Shown here: positions 7,381 through 14,890 of the stretch, in pieces | Numbering within the stretch: position 1 is the stretch's first letter | How the letters are laid out: the number at the start of each line of letters is the position of its first letter | From: JAGTVB01 sp049282355 | Lineage (GTDB): Bacteria > Pseudomonadota > Gammaproteobacteria > HK1 | Direction of reading: 5' to 3' | DNA: 20,137 nt | Assembly: GCA_049282355.1 (NCBI GenBank) | Contig: JBAPTW010000329.1 | Span: forward strand, 1-20,137 | The notes under the pieces: generated by a model | What the model was told of the DNA's origin: nothing | What the model saw: the letters and a program-made list of their open reading frames with translations, nothing else | Databases searched by the model: none | Made by a program: the position numbers and the translations under genes

Positions 7381-7584
7381 GTGGCCATGTATATCGTTTC
7401 TCAGGAATGCATCGCGTGCGGGGATTGTGAACCGGTCTGTCCCACCAACTCCATCACCGAGGGAAAGATCGTTTTCGAAATTGACGCGGCGACCTGCAAC
7501 GAGTGTAAGGGTGAGTATGATGAACCGCAGTGTGTGGCGATTTGCGAGATCCTCAACTGCATTTTGCCGCTTCAGGCAGCCTAG
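7381..7584 (+). CDS. 2[4Fe-4S] ferredoxin, nif-associated
   Basis: A 67-residue Allochromatium-type bacterial ferredoxin with two [4Fe-4S] sites, a likely low-potential electron donor to NifH or to cofactor assembly. The first motif is C10-x2-C13-x2-C16-x3-C20-P. The second is C39-x2-C42-x8-C51-x3-C55, with the extended 8-residue loop typical of Alvin-type ferredoxins. The fourth Cys is followed by E rather than P, and there is an extra C60. I chose the GTG at 7381 because AAGGAG (7367-7372) lies 8 bp upstream. An ATG two codons later would be 14 bp from the SD. It sits between nifT and nafY in the same direction. Confidence 0.9.
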   Translation: MAMYIVSQECIACGDCEPVCPTNSITEGKIVFEIDAATCNECKGEYDEPQCVAICEILNCILPLQAA

Positions 7585-7616
7585 TCGTGACCTTAACGCT
7601 GAAGGGGAGTCAAGCC

Positions 7617-8327
7617 ATGCGCAATGAAACTTTATCTCGAGCCCTTGCCCTTCGCATTGGTCTTGCGGCGCGAGTGTTGCCGGATACCGACTCAGCGACC
7701 CTGGTGCGACTGCTGGACGAGTGCGTCGGCCGTCCCTTTTCTGAAGACAAGTTCCGCCAGTTGACGCCAAGGCGCTTGCGCATGGCATCGCGCGGCGCGC
7801 TTTCGGGTGTTAAGCCGGACGTCATCCGCCAGGCCGTCAAGTGGCTCCAAGGCGAGGCGCAGGAAGAACGAATCCCGTCAGACGTGCCGCAGACGCAAGC
7901 TTTGGACAATAGTGAGATGTCACATTCAATTCGCGTCGCCGTTGCTTCCGACAGCGGCGAGCACCTCGACGGCCATTTTGGATCCTGTGCCCGTTTCCTT
8001 ATCTATCAGGTCTCCCTCGATGAAATGCGTCTCATCGATATCCGCTCGACGGCGGTGGCCCCTCAAAGCGGTGATGAAAAAAATGCCTATCGGGTGGCGC
8101 TCATTAGCGACTGCCATTTGCTGTACATCGTCGCCATAGGCGGGCCGGCTGCCGCCAAGGTTGTTCGCGCCGGTATCCACCCTCTCAAAGACCCAGAAAG
8201 CGGTGATGCTCGCAAGGCACTGGCCCATCTCCAAAAGGCACTCGAGGGCATGCCGCCGCCCTGGCTGGCAAAAGCCATGCAACTGCCAAAGCCGGCTGCA
8301 AGTTTGGTTGCAATGAATTCAGGATGA
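7617..8327 (+). CDS. nafY: NafY/NifY family FeMo-cofactor-binding protein
   Basis: NafY (and the related NifY) binds apo-dinitrogenase and FeMo-co, acting as a chaperone for cofactor insertion. The 236-residue product has the two-domain layout. An N-terminal helical NafY core (about 5-80: ALALRIGLAARVLP...RRLRMASRGALSG) is followed by a linker at 82-102. The C-terminal NifX-like cofactor-binding domain starts at about residue 104 (SIRVAVASDSGEHLDGHFGSC). H120 in LDGHFGSC corresponds to the FeMo-co-ligating His of A. vinelandii NafY (H121), and C124 is also kept. The GGPAAAKVVRAGIHPLK block is typical. I chose the ATG at 7617 because GAAGGGGAG (about 7601-7609) precedes it. The ORF is open further upstream but overlaps the ferredoxin. 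It could equally be labelled NifY. Confidence 0.85.
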   Translation: MRNETLSRALALRIGLAARVLPDTDSATLVRLLDECVGRPFSEDKFRQLTPRRLRMASRGALSGVKPDVIRQAVKWLQGEAQEERIPSDVPQTQALDNSEMSHSIRVAVASDSGEHLDGHFGSCARFLIYQVSLDEMRLIDIRSTAVAPQSGDEKNAYRVALISDCHLLYIVAIGGPAAAKVVRAGIHPLKDPESGDARKALAHLQKALEGMPPPWLAKAMQLPKPAASLVAMNSG

Positions 8328-8371
8328 TTTGCTCCGCACTCGCCTCGGTTGCAGTCAAAAGGAGTTGTCTT

Positions 8372-8523
8372 TGGCAAGGATGCCATTCTCCCTCGAAGTC
8401 ATCGACTGCGCCGTCTGAAGGGACGCTGCCTTAACACCCATTTCTTTCGAGTATTGCCTGAAATCACGGTGCCTGTTGGCGCAGGCGTAACCACTTTCAG
8501 GCGAACGTAAAGGTTCGTCTTTT
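8372..8523 (+). other. Intergenic hairpins after nafY, last one terminator-like
   Basis: The 241-bp gap between nafY and the next gene holds a TGGCA-AGGA-TGCCA inverted repeat (8372-8385) and an outer/inner hairpin pair near 8455-8500 (GCCTGAAA...TTTCAGGC with GCCTG...CAGGC inside). There is also a short hairpin, CGAAC (8502-8506) / GTTCG (8513-8517), followed directly by TCTTTT. The last could be a weak intrinsic terminator of the nif operon. The stem is only 5 bp, so confidence is limited. Confidence 0.4.
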
Positions 8524-8568
8524 CCCTCCGATACGCTTAGGGAAAGCGCTAAAGAGAGGGAACGCGAG

Positions 8569-8862
8569 ATGAAGCTCTGTGAGAAGTATGAAGGCCGAAA
8601 AGTCTACCGGATGAAGCCGCCGGCAGCTATTCAAAGTACCTGCAACCGGGTCGAATGCACGGGTGTTGACGGCAAAAGCTGTGAATGTTGGATGTCTCAT
8701 CCCACCAACGAGCCGCTCCACGACAAACATGCTGACATTATCATCGACGAACGCCGAGATGCGCACGTCAGCTCTGTGTATTATGGCTTGTCGGCGATGG
8801 CCATGGGTGCGCTTGGTATTGTTCTGTTCATTGCGTTGTGGATTAAGGAGGCGCTCGGCTAG
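8569..8862 (+). CDS. Small Cys-containing single-TM protein, unknown
   Basis: A 97-residue protein I do not recognise. The N-terminal half is hydrophilic with five cysteines (C4, C25, C30, C38, C40) and several His residues, so metal or cluster binding is conceivable. The C-terminal part has one clear membrane segment (about 69-92: VYYGLSAMAMGALGIVLFIALW) ending KEALG. The topology is probably N-in with a C-terminal anchor, but the orientation is uncertain. It has a plausible SD (GAGAGGG, 8554-8560) 8 bp before the ATG and lies 241 bp after nafY on the same strand. That leaves it open whether it belongs to the nif group or is a separate unit. Confidence 0.6.
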   Translation: MKLCEKYEGRKVYRMKPPAAIQSTCNRVECTGVDGKSCECWMSHPTNEPLHDKHADIIIDERRDAHVSSVYYGLSAMAMGALGIVLFIALWIKEALG

Positions 8863-9269
8863 CCGCATCAGTCTTTATCCGGCTTTGCTAAGCTGTCCGC
8901 CTGGCATTCGCTAAGGCACCATCCTCTTTGTCCTCACACCGTCTCAGCTTTGAGCTTGTAAATCAATCTACTGCACCTTCCAATAGCGGCGTTGGGAGGT
9001 AACTCCCACTGGCGGTGATACTGCCCACCAGACGCAAGCGAGCGGTTTTGCTCGGTGTTCTGGTGAGTATATGCGCCTGCTGAAACTCTAGCGGGCGTCC
9101 TGCACATGCTAGAATTCCTCTCCGGCGTGTCCTTTGTCAGCGAGGGGCACCGTTACAATGGTGGTACGCGCCGGTCAACGCTTACTGCCCGGGCTCGAAG
9201 GGAGGGGTGCTTGCTTGTGTGGCGTGTGGCGTGGCGAAAAGCTGTAACGTTTAAGACAGTGCCAAAGTC
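8863..9269 (+). other. 407-bp leader region of the CDF gene, strongly structured
   Basis: There is no ORF of note. The middle (8993-9097) folds into four adjacent hairpins, listed separately as a candidate RNA. Further down there is a 6-bp stem CCGGCG (9122-9127) / CGCCGG (9169-9174) enclosing CACC/GGTG (9148-9151, 9160-9163). I see no convincing sigma-70 promoter and no T-run terminator. Confidence 0.5.
8993..9097 (+). ncRNA. Candidate structured RNA: four consecutive hairpins
   Basis: HP1 is TGGGAG (8993-8998), GNRA-type loop GTAA, CTCCCA (9003-9008). HP2 is GGCGGT-gat-ACTGCC (9011-9025, one G-T pair). HP3 is CACCAGA (9026-9032) / TCTGGTG (9059-9065) with an inner CGAGC (9039-9043) / GCTCG (9050-9054). 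HP4 is CGCCTGCT (9074-9081) / AGCGGGCG (9090-9097, one wobble). The 3' arm of HP4 can instead form TCTAGC (9087-9092) / GCTAGA (9108-9113). I do not recognise a known riboswitch class. A leader element of the downstream metal exporter or an independent small RNA are both possible. Confidence 0.45.
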
Positions 9270-10220
9270 ATGAGGACTTCGACGCAATCCTTGCCAGCGT
9301 CTGATGGACGTGCTTCACATCACCGGCGGGTAAAGCGCGTTCTGTGGTGGGTATTGGCGCTGAACTTATTGGTCGCCGGCGCTAAGATAATCGTGGGGAT
9401 GGCCACCGGTGCGATCAGCATGATCGCGGATGGCTTTCACTCCGCGCTCGATGGTTTTTCCAACGTCATTGGGCTGGTCGGGCTGTCCTTAGCACGGCGT
9501 CCTCCCGATCGCGACCACCCCTACGGCCACGCGAAGTTCGAAACCTTCGCCATCTTTGCTATCGGCTTGCTGCTGTTGCTGGCGAGCTGGAATGTGCTAA
9601 AGAGCGCCTATGGCCGGCTTATCGTGGGCGGCGTCCCGGAAGTAACTGTCATGAGCTTTACCGTGATGGCGGTTACCGTGATTGTTAATTACGCGGTTAC
9701 GACCTATGAGTACCATCAGGGGCGTCGATTAAAAAGTAATATTCTGCTGGCTGATGCCGCGCATACGCGCTCCGACATATTGGTGTCGCTATCGGTGATT
9801 GCCGGTTTGGTGGCGGTCAAGCTCGGCTGGTCTTGGATGGATGCCGTGGTGGCGTTGCTGGTCATGGTGTTCATTGCGTACACTGGCTGGCAGATTATTC
9901 GCCGGGCATCCAGTGCGCTACTCGACAGCGCGGTGCTCGATCCGAAGGAGGTCGAGCGAATTGCCCTCACGGTCGATGGCGTTGCCTCCTGTCACCGAAT
10001 TCGAAGCCGTGGCACAGGCGGCACGATTTACCTCGATATGCATGTTCAAGTCGATGGACAGTTGCCGCTTGCGGAAGCCCATCGCCTCGGCCATGTGGTG
10101 GAAAGATTGGTTAAGCGGCAACTCGGCGTTAGCGATGTGGTGGTGCATGTGGAACCGACTGACCCGGTGCTGCACGACCATCCTGAGGCAACGTCCCTCG
10201 AACATCCCCGCCGATCCTAG
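9270..10220 (+). CDS. Cation diffusion facilitator (CDF) metal exporter
   Basis: An inner-membrane proton-antiport exporter of divalent metal ions. The 316-residue product has six predicted TM segments and a C-terminal cytoplasmic ferredoxin-like domain (about 225-300). The transport-site residues are H57-x3-D61 in TM2 (IADGFHSALDG) and H165-x3-D169 in TM5 (DAAHTRSDI), with the RDHPYGHAKFE loop at 81-91. The HD/HD quartet is typical of Zn/Co/Cd CDFs rather than the FieF-type DD/HD or Mn-type sites. The last 20 residues are His-rich (VLHDHPE, LEHP). No clear SD precedes the ATG. It shares no obvious functional link with nif. The structured leader may regulate it. Confidence 0.9.
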   Translation: MRTSTQSLPASDGRASHHRRVKRVLWWVLALNLLVAGAKIIVGMATGAISMIADGFHSALDGFSNVIGLVGLSLARRPPDRDHPYGHAKFETFAIFAIGLLLLLASWNVLKSAYGRLIVGGVPEVTVMSFTVMAVTVIVNYAVTTYEYHQGRRLKSNILLADAAHTRSDILVSLSVIAGLVAVKLGWSWMDAVVALLVMVFIAYTGWQIIRRASSALLDSAVLDPKEVERIALTVDGVASCHRIRSRGTGGTIYLDMHVQVDGQLPLAEAHRLGHVVERLVKRQLGVSDVVVHVEPTDPVLHDHPEATSLEHPRRS

Positions 10221-10238
10221 AATATCCCGGAAAAGCAA

Positions 10239-10260
10239 AGGGGCACCGAGTGGTGCCCCT
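10239..10260 (-). terminator. Intrinsic terminator of the PhaC-like gene (perhaps bidirectional)
   Basis: A perfect 9-bp stem AGGGGCACC / GGTGCCCCT with loop GAGT, 23 bp beyond the minus-strand stop at 10284. On the minus strand it is followed by TTGCTTTT. On the + strand no T-run follows, but it lies 18 bp after the CDF stop and could still serve it. Confidence 0.8.
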
Positions 10261-10283
10261 ACCTAAACAGATCAGCAAAGGTT

Positions 10284-11762
10284 TTACTTACTGATATCGA
10301 GTTGGAATTTCACTGGACCACGATATTGAGTGCCGTCTTTGCCGGTGAAGGTGCCATTGACCGGGGATCTCTTGCTGTAAGGGCTCGTGAGGACAGCCAC
10401 ATGTCCACCGGGGAACGGAACGGATTCGATCACATCGGTTCCCTCAAGGAACTTGTTGGCGGCCGTCGCACAGGCTGGCGTGACCAAGTCGTCCTTGAGC
10501 GCATAGTCTTGATACCACTTAACATTCAATTTTGCTAGGTCTTTTACGTTGAGCGGCTTGTTATCCAGCGTAACCGGTAGTGTGCCATCCTCGGCGATGG
10601 GTTCGCGGAACGTGCGGGAGCTCATGCTAGCGATGCCGAGCGGTAGGTGTGTCCGCTCCTTGAGCAACCAGCGGAACAGAGCCGCTACGGTCTTGCCGGG
10701 ATTGAGGTCGGTTGCTTTTTGTAAAGAGGCCTGATCGAGCACTTTGACGAGGGGAGACTCCCGGTCGATGGCAACAAAGCGCATGCCAAGGCTCAAGAGG
10801 TAGCCATTGGCCACTTTGTTTCCGTTCGGAAGCGTCGCCGTGATGAAATCGTGATGTAACGCCGGCATTCCGCTGATGGCATTACTGTGCGTTCCATCGA
10901 TAGGCGCGACATTTGTGATAATGGTATCGCAGACATCCGTGTAGGTTCCAGACAGGACATTCATCAGGCAGATATAGCCGCCCTGGCAGGTCCCATTAAG
11001 CGTGACCTTTTGGCCGTGCTTTTCAACCAGCTTGGCGCAAAGCTCACGGGTTTGGGTGCAGTCGTCCTCAGGGGTCATGTTCTGGACCGCCTCGTGCTGC
11101 ATGATATCCTTTACGATCCGAATATAGGTGGGAATGCCTTCATTGGCGAAGGAGTGAGCATAGCTCTTATTTTCGTAGGGCAGAAAAGAGAGAATGTGTG
11201 CCCCGAGCATGTAGGGCGAGACCAGAATCATTGGCTTTAGATCATCCCGAACTTTGACTCCGGGCTTAATCGGCAACACTTGATAGAGCTGAAAGCTCGC
11301 GGTTTCGTGGACCAGCTCGTAGTCCCGTGTACCGAGTTGAAAACCAAACTCGTCTTTGATTTTCTCTATTTGCTCATGGAAATTGGCGACCGCCTCCATG
11401 ACATCGGCCTCGCGGCGCGCGAAGCCTGAGAGCGTCTCGCCTTCTCGATTCAGAACCGTGTTTAGGAACGCGCTCAACGCCTCTTGGGTTTGGTCGAAGA
11501 TGAAATCGCTCAGCTTCTCCCGGGAGGCTATCACACCTTTAGTGACAAGCTCTTCGCTGTGCTCAATAACCTCGATCGTCTCCCAGAGACTGAGGGGATT
11601 CTGGCGCGCCGCCTGCGTGGCAATCTGGGCGGCGATGAGAGCGCTATCGATGAACTCTGTCCGTTCACGGTTTAGCGCCCGCAACAGCGCGATGTTGTAA
11701 CGCCACCAATTGACAGTGGTCTCCGGAATATCTTTCAGAACGGCAGATGTTGGCTGATACAT
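10284..11762 (-). CDS. PHA synthase-like (PhaC-type) alpha/beta hydrolase with Cys nucleophile
   Basis: A 492-residue protein with the PhaC arrangement. The N-terminal half (1-150) is helical. The alpha/beta-hydrolase core starts near 177 (PMILVSPYMLGAHILSFLPYENKS, comparable in position to the PP(W)INKYYILDL block of PHA synthases). The nucleophile box is G257-T-C259-Q-G-G262, with catalytic Asp D424 or D425 in YALKDDLVTP and H454 in FPGGHVAVLTSP. A Cys in the lipase-like box is the hallmark of polyhydroxyalkanoate synthases rather than esterases. Divergence in the flanking blocks means the substrate is unsure. SD GGGAGGT (11771-11777, minus strand) lies 8 bp before the ATG. It ends in a strong terminator, so it is probably monocistronic. 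Confidence 0.7.
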   Translation of the reverse strand: MYQPTSAVLKDIPETTVNWWRYNIALLRALNRERTEFIDSALIAAQIATQAARQNPLSLWETIEVIEHSEELVTKGVIASREKLSDFIFDQTQEALSAFLNTVLNREGETLSGFARREADVMEAVANFHEQIEKIKDEFGFQLGTRDYELVHETASFQLYQVLPIKPGVKVRDDLKPMILVSPYMLGAHILSFLPYENKSYAHSFANEGIPTYIRIVKDIMQHEAVQNMTPEDDCTQTRELCAKLVEKHGQKVTLNGTCQGGYICLMNVLSGTYTDVCDTIITNVAPIDGTHSNAISGMPALHHDFITATLPNGNKVANGYLLSLGMRFVAIDRESPLVKVLDQASLQKATDLNPGKTVAALFRWLLKERTHLPLGIASMSSRTFREPIAEDGTLPVTLDNKPLNVKDLAKLNVKWYQDYALKDDLVTPACATAANKFLEGTDVIESVPFPGGHVAVLTSPYSKRSPVNGTFTGKDGTQYRGPVKFQLDISK

Positions 11763-12097
11763 ACTTTTTTACCTCCCTGCCTCAGGGTGGCCGTTAGCAC
11801 AGAATTTAATTTTGGCTCAGAGGCAGTAATCGGTGTTATTTAGATTTTCGTGCACTGCACAATTTTACAAAGTGTAATATATCCTGAGGAAAACACAACG
11901 GCGATGACCTGGATCAGGGAGATGAAAATAATTCATTCGCTTTTTGGCATGTTTCTCCCCATGGCCAATCCTCAGCGGTTTTCCGACGGCCGTAGCCCGT
12001 TCAGTACCGTGCTTTGCTATCCACGGCAGATGGACCTTGCATTCCAACCCGGGACGACAGGGTTGACTAAACATGTGGTTTGAAGTGAAAACGTCTA
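11763..12097. other. 335-bp intergenic region upstream of the PhaC-like gene
   Basis: No gene seen. It should hold the minus-strand promoter of the PhaC-like gene. The only marked element is a small inverted repeat TTACA-AAG-TGTAA (11865-11877) about 100 bp upstream of the ATG, a possible operator. I could not identify convincing -35/-10 boxes. Confidence 0.4.
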
Positions 12098-13588
12098 CTA
12101 GTGCTTTACCTGAAGCCAGTTGCCCCAGACATGTTTCCAGAACCGGGTCGCGGTGGAAGGCACTCTCCAATAAAGGGACAGCAGATCGAGGTTGGAAAGA
12201 TGAGTCCCAAACTGCCGCGATGTCGGAAGGGCGAATGCCCGGCCGCTCAGCTCTTGAGAAAATTGCTTGATGGCGGTTATCGGTAGCACCCAATCAAGCG
12301 AGTCTGTCTCGGAGACATCGGCGACCACGCCTTCAATGGTAAGAACGCTCTTGCGAAACAGTAAGAGATCCTCACCAAAGCGCAGCCCTGCCGATAGCAT
12401 TGCATCATCCAACAGGTTGAGCAGCCAGCGAAAACCCGGTATGCGCTGTTCCCGGTACAAGCGCCCGAGCGCTCTGTCCACGACCTGCCGTAAAACCTGC
12501 TCATTCGGTGTCGAGCGTGCCATGGCCGAGATGGCCTGGGCGATGCGGTTTGCATCGAAGGTGAGTGCTCCTAGAACGATCTGCATGGTATGGATGCGTT
12601 CTTGCTTTCCAAGGTAACCAACTAAGCTCCAGTCCAAAATGGCGAGTTGTCCATCGTCGGTGAAGAACAGGTTGCCGGCGTGGGGATCAGCATGAAAGAG
12701 GCTGGCCTCTTGTGGCATCCAGACCGGGCGGGCAATCAAAGCCTCAATCACGAGAGAGGCAAGTTTCTGCCTGGCATCCCGCGGCATGTTTTTGCTTTCG
12801 GTCACTTTGTGGCCGCGAATGCGCTCCATGGCGGTGATCCGCGGCGTACAGAAGGGCAGTAGCGCGGGCACCTTGACGCCCTCGGCATCGGCATAGAAGC
12901 GGCCCGCCTCCACAAGGTGCTGCTGTTCGAGGTCCAATCGAATCTCATTTGCAAGTAGTTCGCGAATTGTTTCCAGAGTCTCCGCGTAGCGTAGCGTCGG
13001 AATACGGTGATACTCGCAGCGCTCGTCGATGAAGGTGCTCAGGGCAGTCCACACTACGAGCTCCTCTCCCAAACATTCCTCGATGCCCGGTTTCAGTATC
13101 TTTAGAACGCCCTCCGATGGATCGGAGCTGGAGGCTCGCCGATGCGAGAATGGAACAACCACCGCCACGCTGGCCTCGGCCAATGCGCTGGGCCCCAGCC
13201 GAATTGCGGATGCAGAGAGCTCCTTTAGCTCGCGGTTGATATCATCGCCCATCGCCGACATCGCTGTCTTCGGTTCCATGGATTCGAGCGCTTGCAGATG
13301 CTGGCGCAACTCAGGGGCGAGGCGGCGGTCTCTGGCGACCACTTGTCCGAGCTTATGTAGAGTAGGACAGTGGCTGAGGAGCGCTGCCAGGCGCTCTGAC
13401 ATGGCGGCATCGGGGGGCAGAGAATGCTGCTCGAGAAGAATCGCCGCCAGTCGGTGGGGCGGTAGACGTTGAACGAAAAAGAGCAGCGCCTCTGCAATCA
13501 AGGGCCGATATGCCGCATATTGTTTGGGGACTAGCGGCGAGATATCGATGCCAAAGGCACTGTGAAGTTCAGCTTCTCCAGTGGTCAC
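12098..13588 (-). CDS. ABC1/UbiB/AarF-family atypical kinase-like protein
   Basis: A 496-residue member of the ABC1/UbiB atypical kinase family, some of which support ubiquinone synthesis or lipid-quinone handling. Family landmarks are a KxGQ-type motif (K79-L-G-Q82), AEAS (137-140) in place of the usual alanine-rich nucleotide loop, and the ATP-site lysine K163 in VLKILKPG. The catalytic block is FHADPHAGNLFF (298-309), with DWSLVGYLGK (319-328) in the metal-binding DFG position. No obvious C-terminal TM pair like that of UbiB is visible, so orthology to UbiB is not claimed. The start is a GTG (minus strand, 13588) without a strong SD, so the true N-terminus is uncertain. It is co-directional with the PhaC-like gene but 335 bp apart. 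Confidence 0.8.
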   Translation of the reverse strand: MTTGEAELHSAFGIDISPLVPKQYAAYRPLIAEALLFFVQRLPPHRLAAILLEQHSLPPDAAMSERLAALLSHCPTLHKLGQVVARDRRLAPELRQHLQALESMEPKTAMSAMGDDINRELKELSASAIRLGPSALAEASVAVVVPFSHRRASSSDPSEGVLKILKPGIEECLGEELVVWTALSTFIDERCEYHRIPTLRYAETLETIRELLANEIRLDLEQQHLVEAGRFYADAEGVKVPALLPFCTPRITAMERIRGHKVTESKNMPRDARQKLASLVIEALIARPVWMPQEASLFHADPHAGNLFFTDDGQLAILDWSLVGYLGKQERIHTMQIVLGALTFDANRIAQAISAMARSTPNEQVLRQVVDRALGRLYREQRIPGFRWLLNLLDDAMLSAGLRFGEDLLLFRKSVLTIEGVVADVSETDSLDWVLPITAIKQFSQELSGRAFALPTSRQFGTHLSNLDLLSLYWRVPSTATRFWKHVWGNWLQVKH

Positions 13589-13752
13589 ATACGGCTACTC
13601 AGGAAATGTCACGGGTCACAGTGTCTAGCCCGACCATAGCGAAGCAAGTGCTTCATGATAAAGGTATGTCACGATTCAATCCTGGCTCAAGACATGGCCC
13701 ATCGCGCTATGTTTGATCACTTCAGCCTAGTGCCATGACGAACGAAGGATGA

Positions 13753-13780
13753 AGAGAATGAACCGCTTCTCTCTTTTTTT
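13753..13780 (+). terminator. Orphan + strand terminator-like hairpin
   Basis: AGAGAA (13753-13758) / TTCTCT (13767-13772), loop of 8, then C and seven Ts (13774-13780). It points + although both neighbouring genes are on the minus strand. The stem is short and A/T-rich, so it could be chance or mark the end of an unseen + transcript. Confidence 0.3.
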
Positions 13781-13787
13781 GACAATG

Positions 13788-14438
13788 TCACATTATCATA
13801 CATTTTTTATATTGAGGAAAAGGCTGTCTTAATCGATGAAAAAGCAGCACTTGTCCCTCGCTATCGCGCAGTGCCAACCGATCACCCAACTGCGCTAGCT
13901 CATAACGGCGCGTTACTCCAGAGGAAGGAGCGTAGGTAAAGAATTGGCTGCCCGCGACGTGAAAGGTGACATCACTGCAAAGCCCTTCGGCATTGTGGAT
14001 GCGGAAGCGATTGCCGCGGATGACGAGGACATCTCCGCTGGCGCCTTGCCATACGCCGCTGAGGTTCAGGCGGGCCTGATTCTGCCTAGCGGCTGCTCCA
14101 GCAATCTCCTGACGCTGGGCTAAACCGTGCCTCGGTTCCACGAGCGGATAGCCTGCCCCAGGCCATGCTCCTGGATGCGAAAATCCATTCCATCCCCAGG
14201 GCGTTGAGGGCCAAGATGGAATATAGGGCGAAATATAAGAAAACGGTACCATAGTCCGAGTACCCGGTGTTTCCCAACCGGGCGTCGTATTCATGGTATT
14301 CCAAATTTTTACCATGGCTAACATGGTACGTATCATCGCTGCAACGTCGTCTGGGCTGAGCGCGCTGGCTGAAGCACGAGGCGAAGCAGCGCAACTGAGG
14401 GTTGAAGCAAGCAGTAGGGCGAGGGCTTTCCTTTGCAT
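13788..14438 (-). CDS. Small exported protein of unknown function
   Basis: A 216-residue protein I do not recognise. The N-terminus is a signal peptide (MQRKALALLLASTLSCAASPRASASA), with likely signal peptidase I cleavage near residue 26. The Cys in it is not in a good lipobox. A Pro/Trp/Gly/Tyr-rich low-complexity stretch follows (about 53-95: PFSYISPYIPSWPSTPWGW...). The C-terminal beta-rich domain (about 125-205) begins LSGVWQGASGDVLVIRGNRFRI, reminiscent of lipocalin-like small folds, and contains one Cys. I chose the ATG at 14438. An in-frame TTG three codons upstream (14447) is less likely. The gene stands alone. Confidence 0.65.
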   Translation of the reverse strand: MQRKALALLLASTLSCAASPRASASALSPDDVAAMIRTMLAMVKIWNTMNTTPGWETPGTRTMVPFSYISPYIPSWPSTPWGWNGFSHPGAWPGAGYPLVEPRHGLAQRQEIAGAAARQNQARLNLSGVWQGASGDVLVIRGNRFRIHNAEGLCSDVTFHVAGSQFFTYAPSSGVTRRYELAQLGDRLALRDSEGQVLLFHRLRQPFPQYKKCMIM

Positions 14439-14580
14439 CCGACGCAACCTGTGTTCGATTATGAGTTACTAAAAACATCGTATCTAATGCGACGCGGTCT
14501 CAACAAGCCCATACAGGACCGCGCCTGGCAAGGTGCCTCCGATAAGGTGTTAGTAAATGGGTTGTAAACAATGATTCCCA

Positions 14581-14612
14581 GAAGCTGTCTTATAATCATG
14601 GCGCTCGCTTCT
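14581..14612 (+). repeat. R-repeat copy 1 (diverged)
   Basis: Shares GAAGCTGT and GGCGCTCGC spacing with the R family. It carries the TATAAT that might be the -10 of the candidate small RNA. Confidence 0.4.
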
Positions 14613-14816
14613 CGCCTAATCTATTTGATATGGCAGCGTCGCTGCATGCCGTTCTCCTTGCTCGCGGGACGCTCGTTTACGGTTTTTCACAACCTCTCAG
14701 AAAAGATGACGCAGGTCCTAAAGCTTTTGTGATGACGGTCGATAACATGGGTGAACGCAGTCCTCCTCCTCCTTCTGCGTGGTACTTTGCCGAGGCACCT
14801 GCCTCGGTTTTTTTTT
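14597..14816 (+). ncRNA. Candidate small RNA with anti-Shine-Dalgarno loop
   Basis: The 3' end is clear: an intrinsic terminator at 14790-14816. Just before it lies a hairpin with stem ACGCAG (14755-14760) / CTGCGT (14775-14780) and a 14-nt loop TCCTCCTCCTCCTT (14761-14774). The loop is complementary to Shine-Dalgarno sequences, the usual layout of trans-acting anti-SD small RNAs. The 5' end is uncertain. A TATAAT at 14591-14596 would start the RNA near 14603, but I see no good -35 box. A shorter RNA starting nearer the hairpin is equally possible. No protein gene on this strand lies upstream to account for the terminator. Confidence 0.5.
14790..14816 (+). terminator. Strong intrinsic terminator
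   Basis: CCGAGGC (14790-14796), loop ACCT, GCCTCGG (14801-14807), then nine Ts (14808-14816). It is one of the best terminators in the window, on the + strand, with no protein gene feeding it. Confidence 0.9.
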
Positions 14817-14890
14817 GCGCGAAGAAAGCGCTTGCACCCCAAAATGGCCCTCCAAAGGGTAGCTCATCTTCATTCTTTGAGGCCATCCTG

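Noticed and set aside
8993..9174. Known riboswitch (yybP-ykoY Mn, NiCo, fluoride, Moco)
   Set aside because: I compared the remembered conserved cores of these classes and none is present; hence reported only as an unclassified structure.
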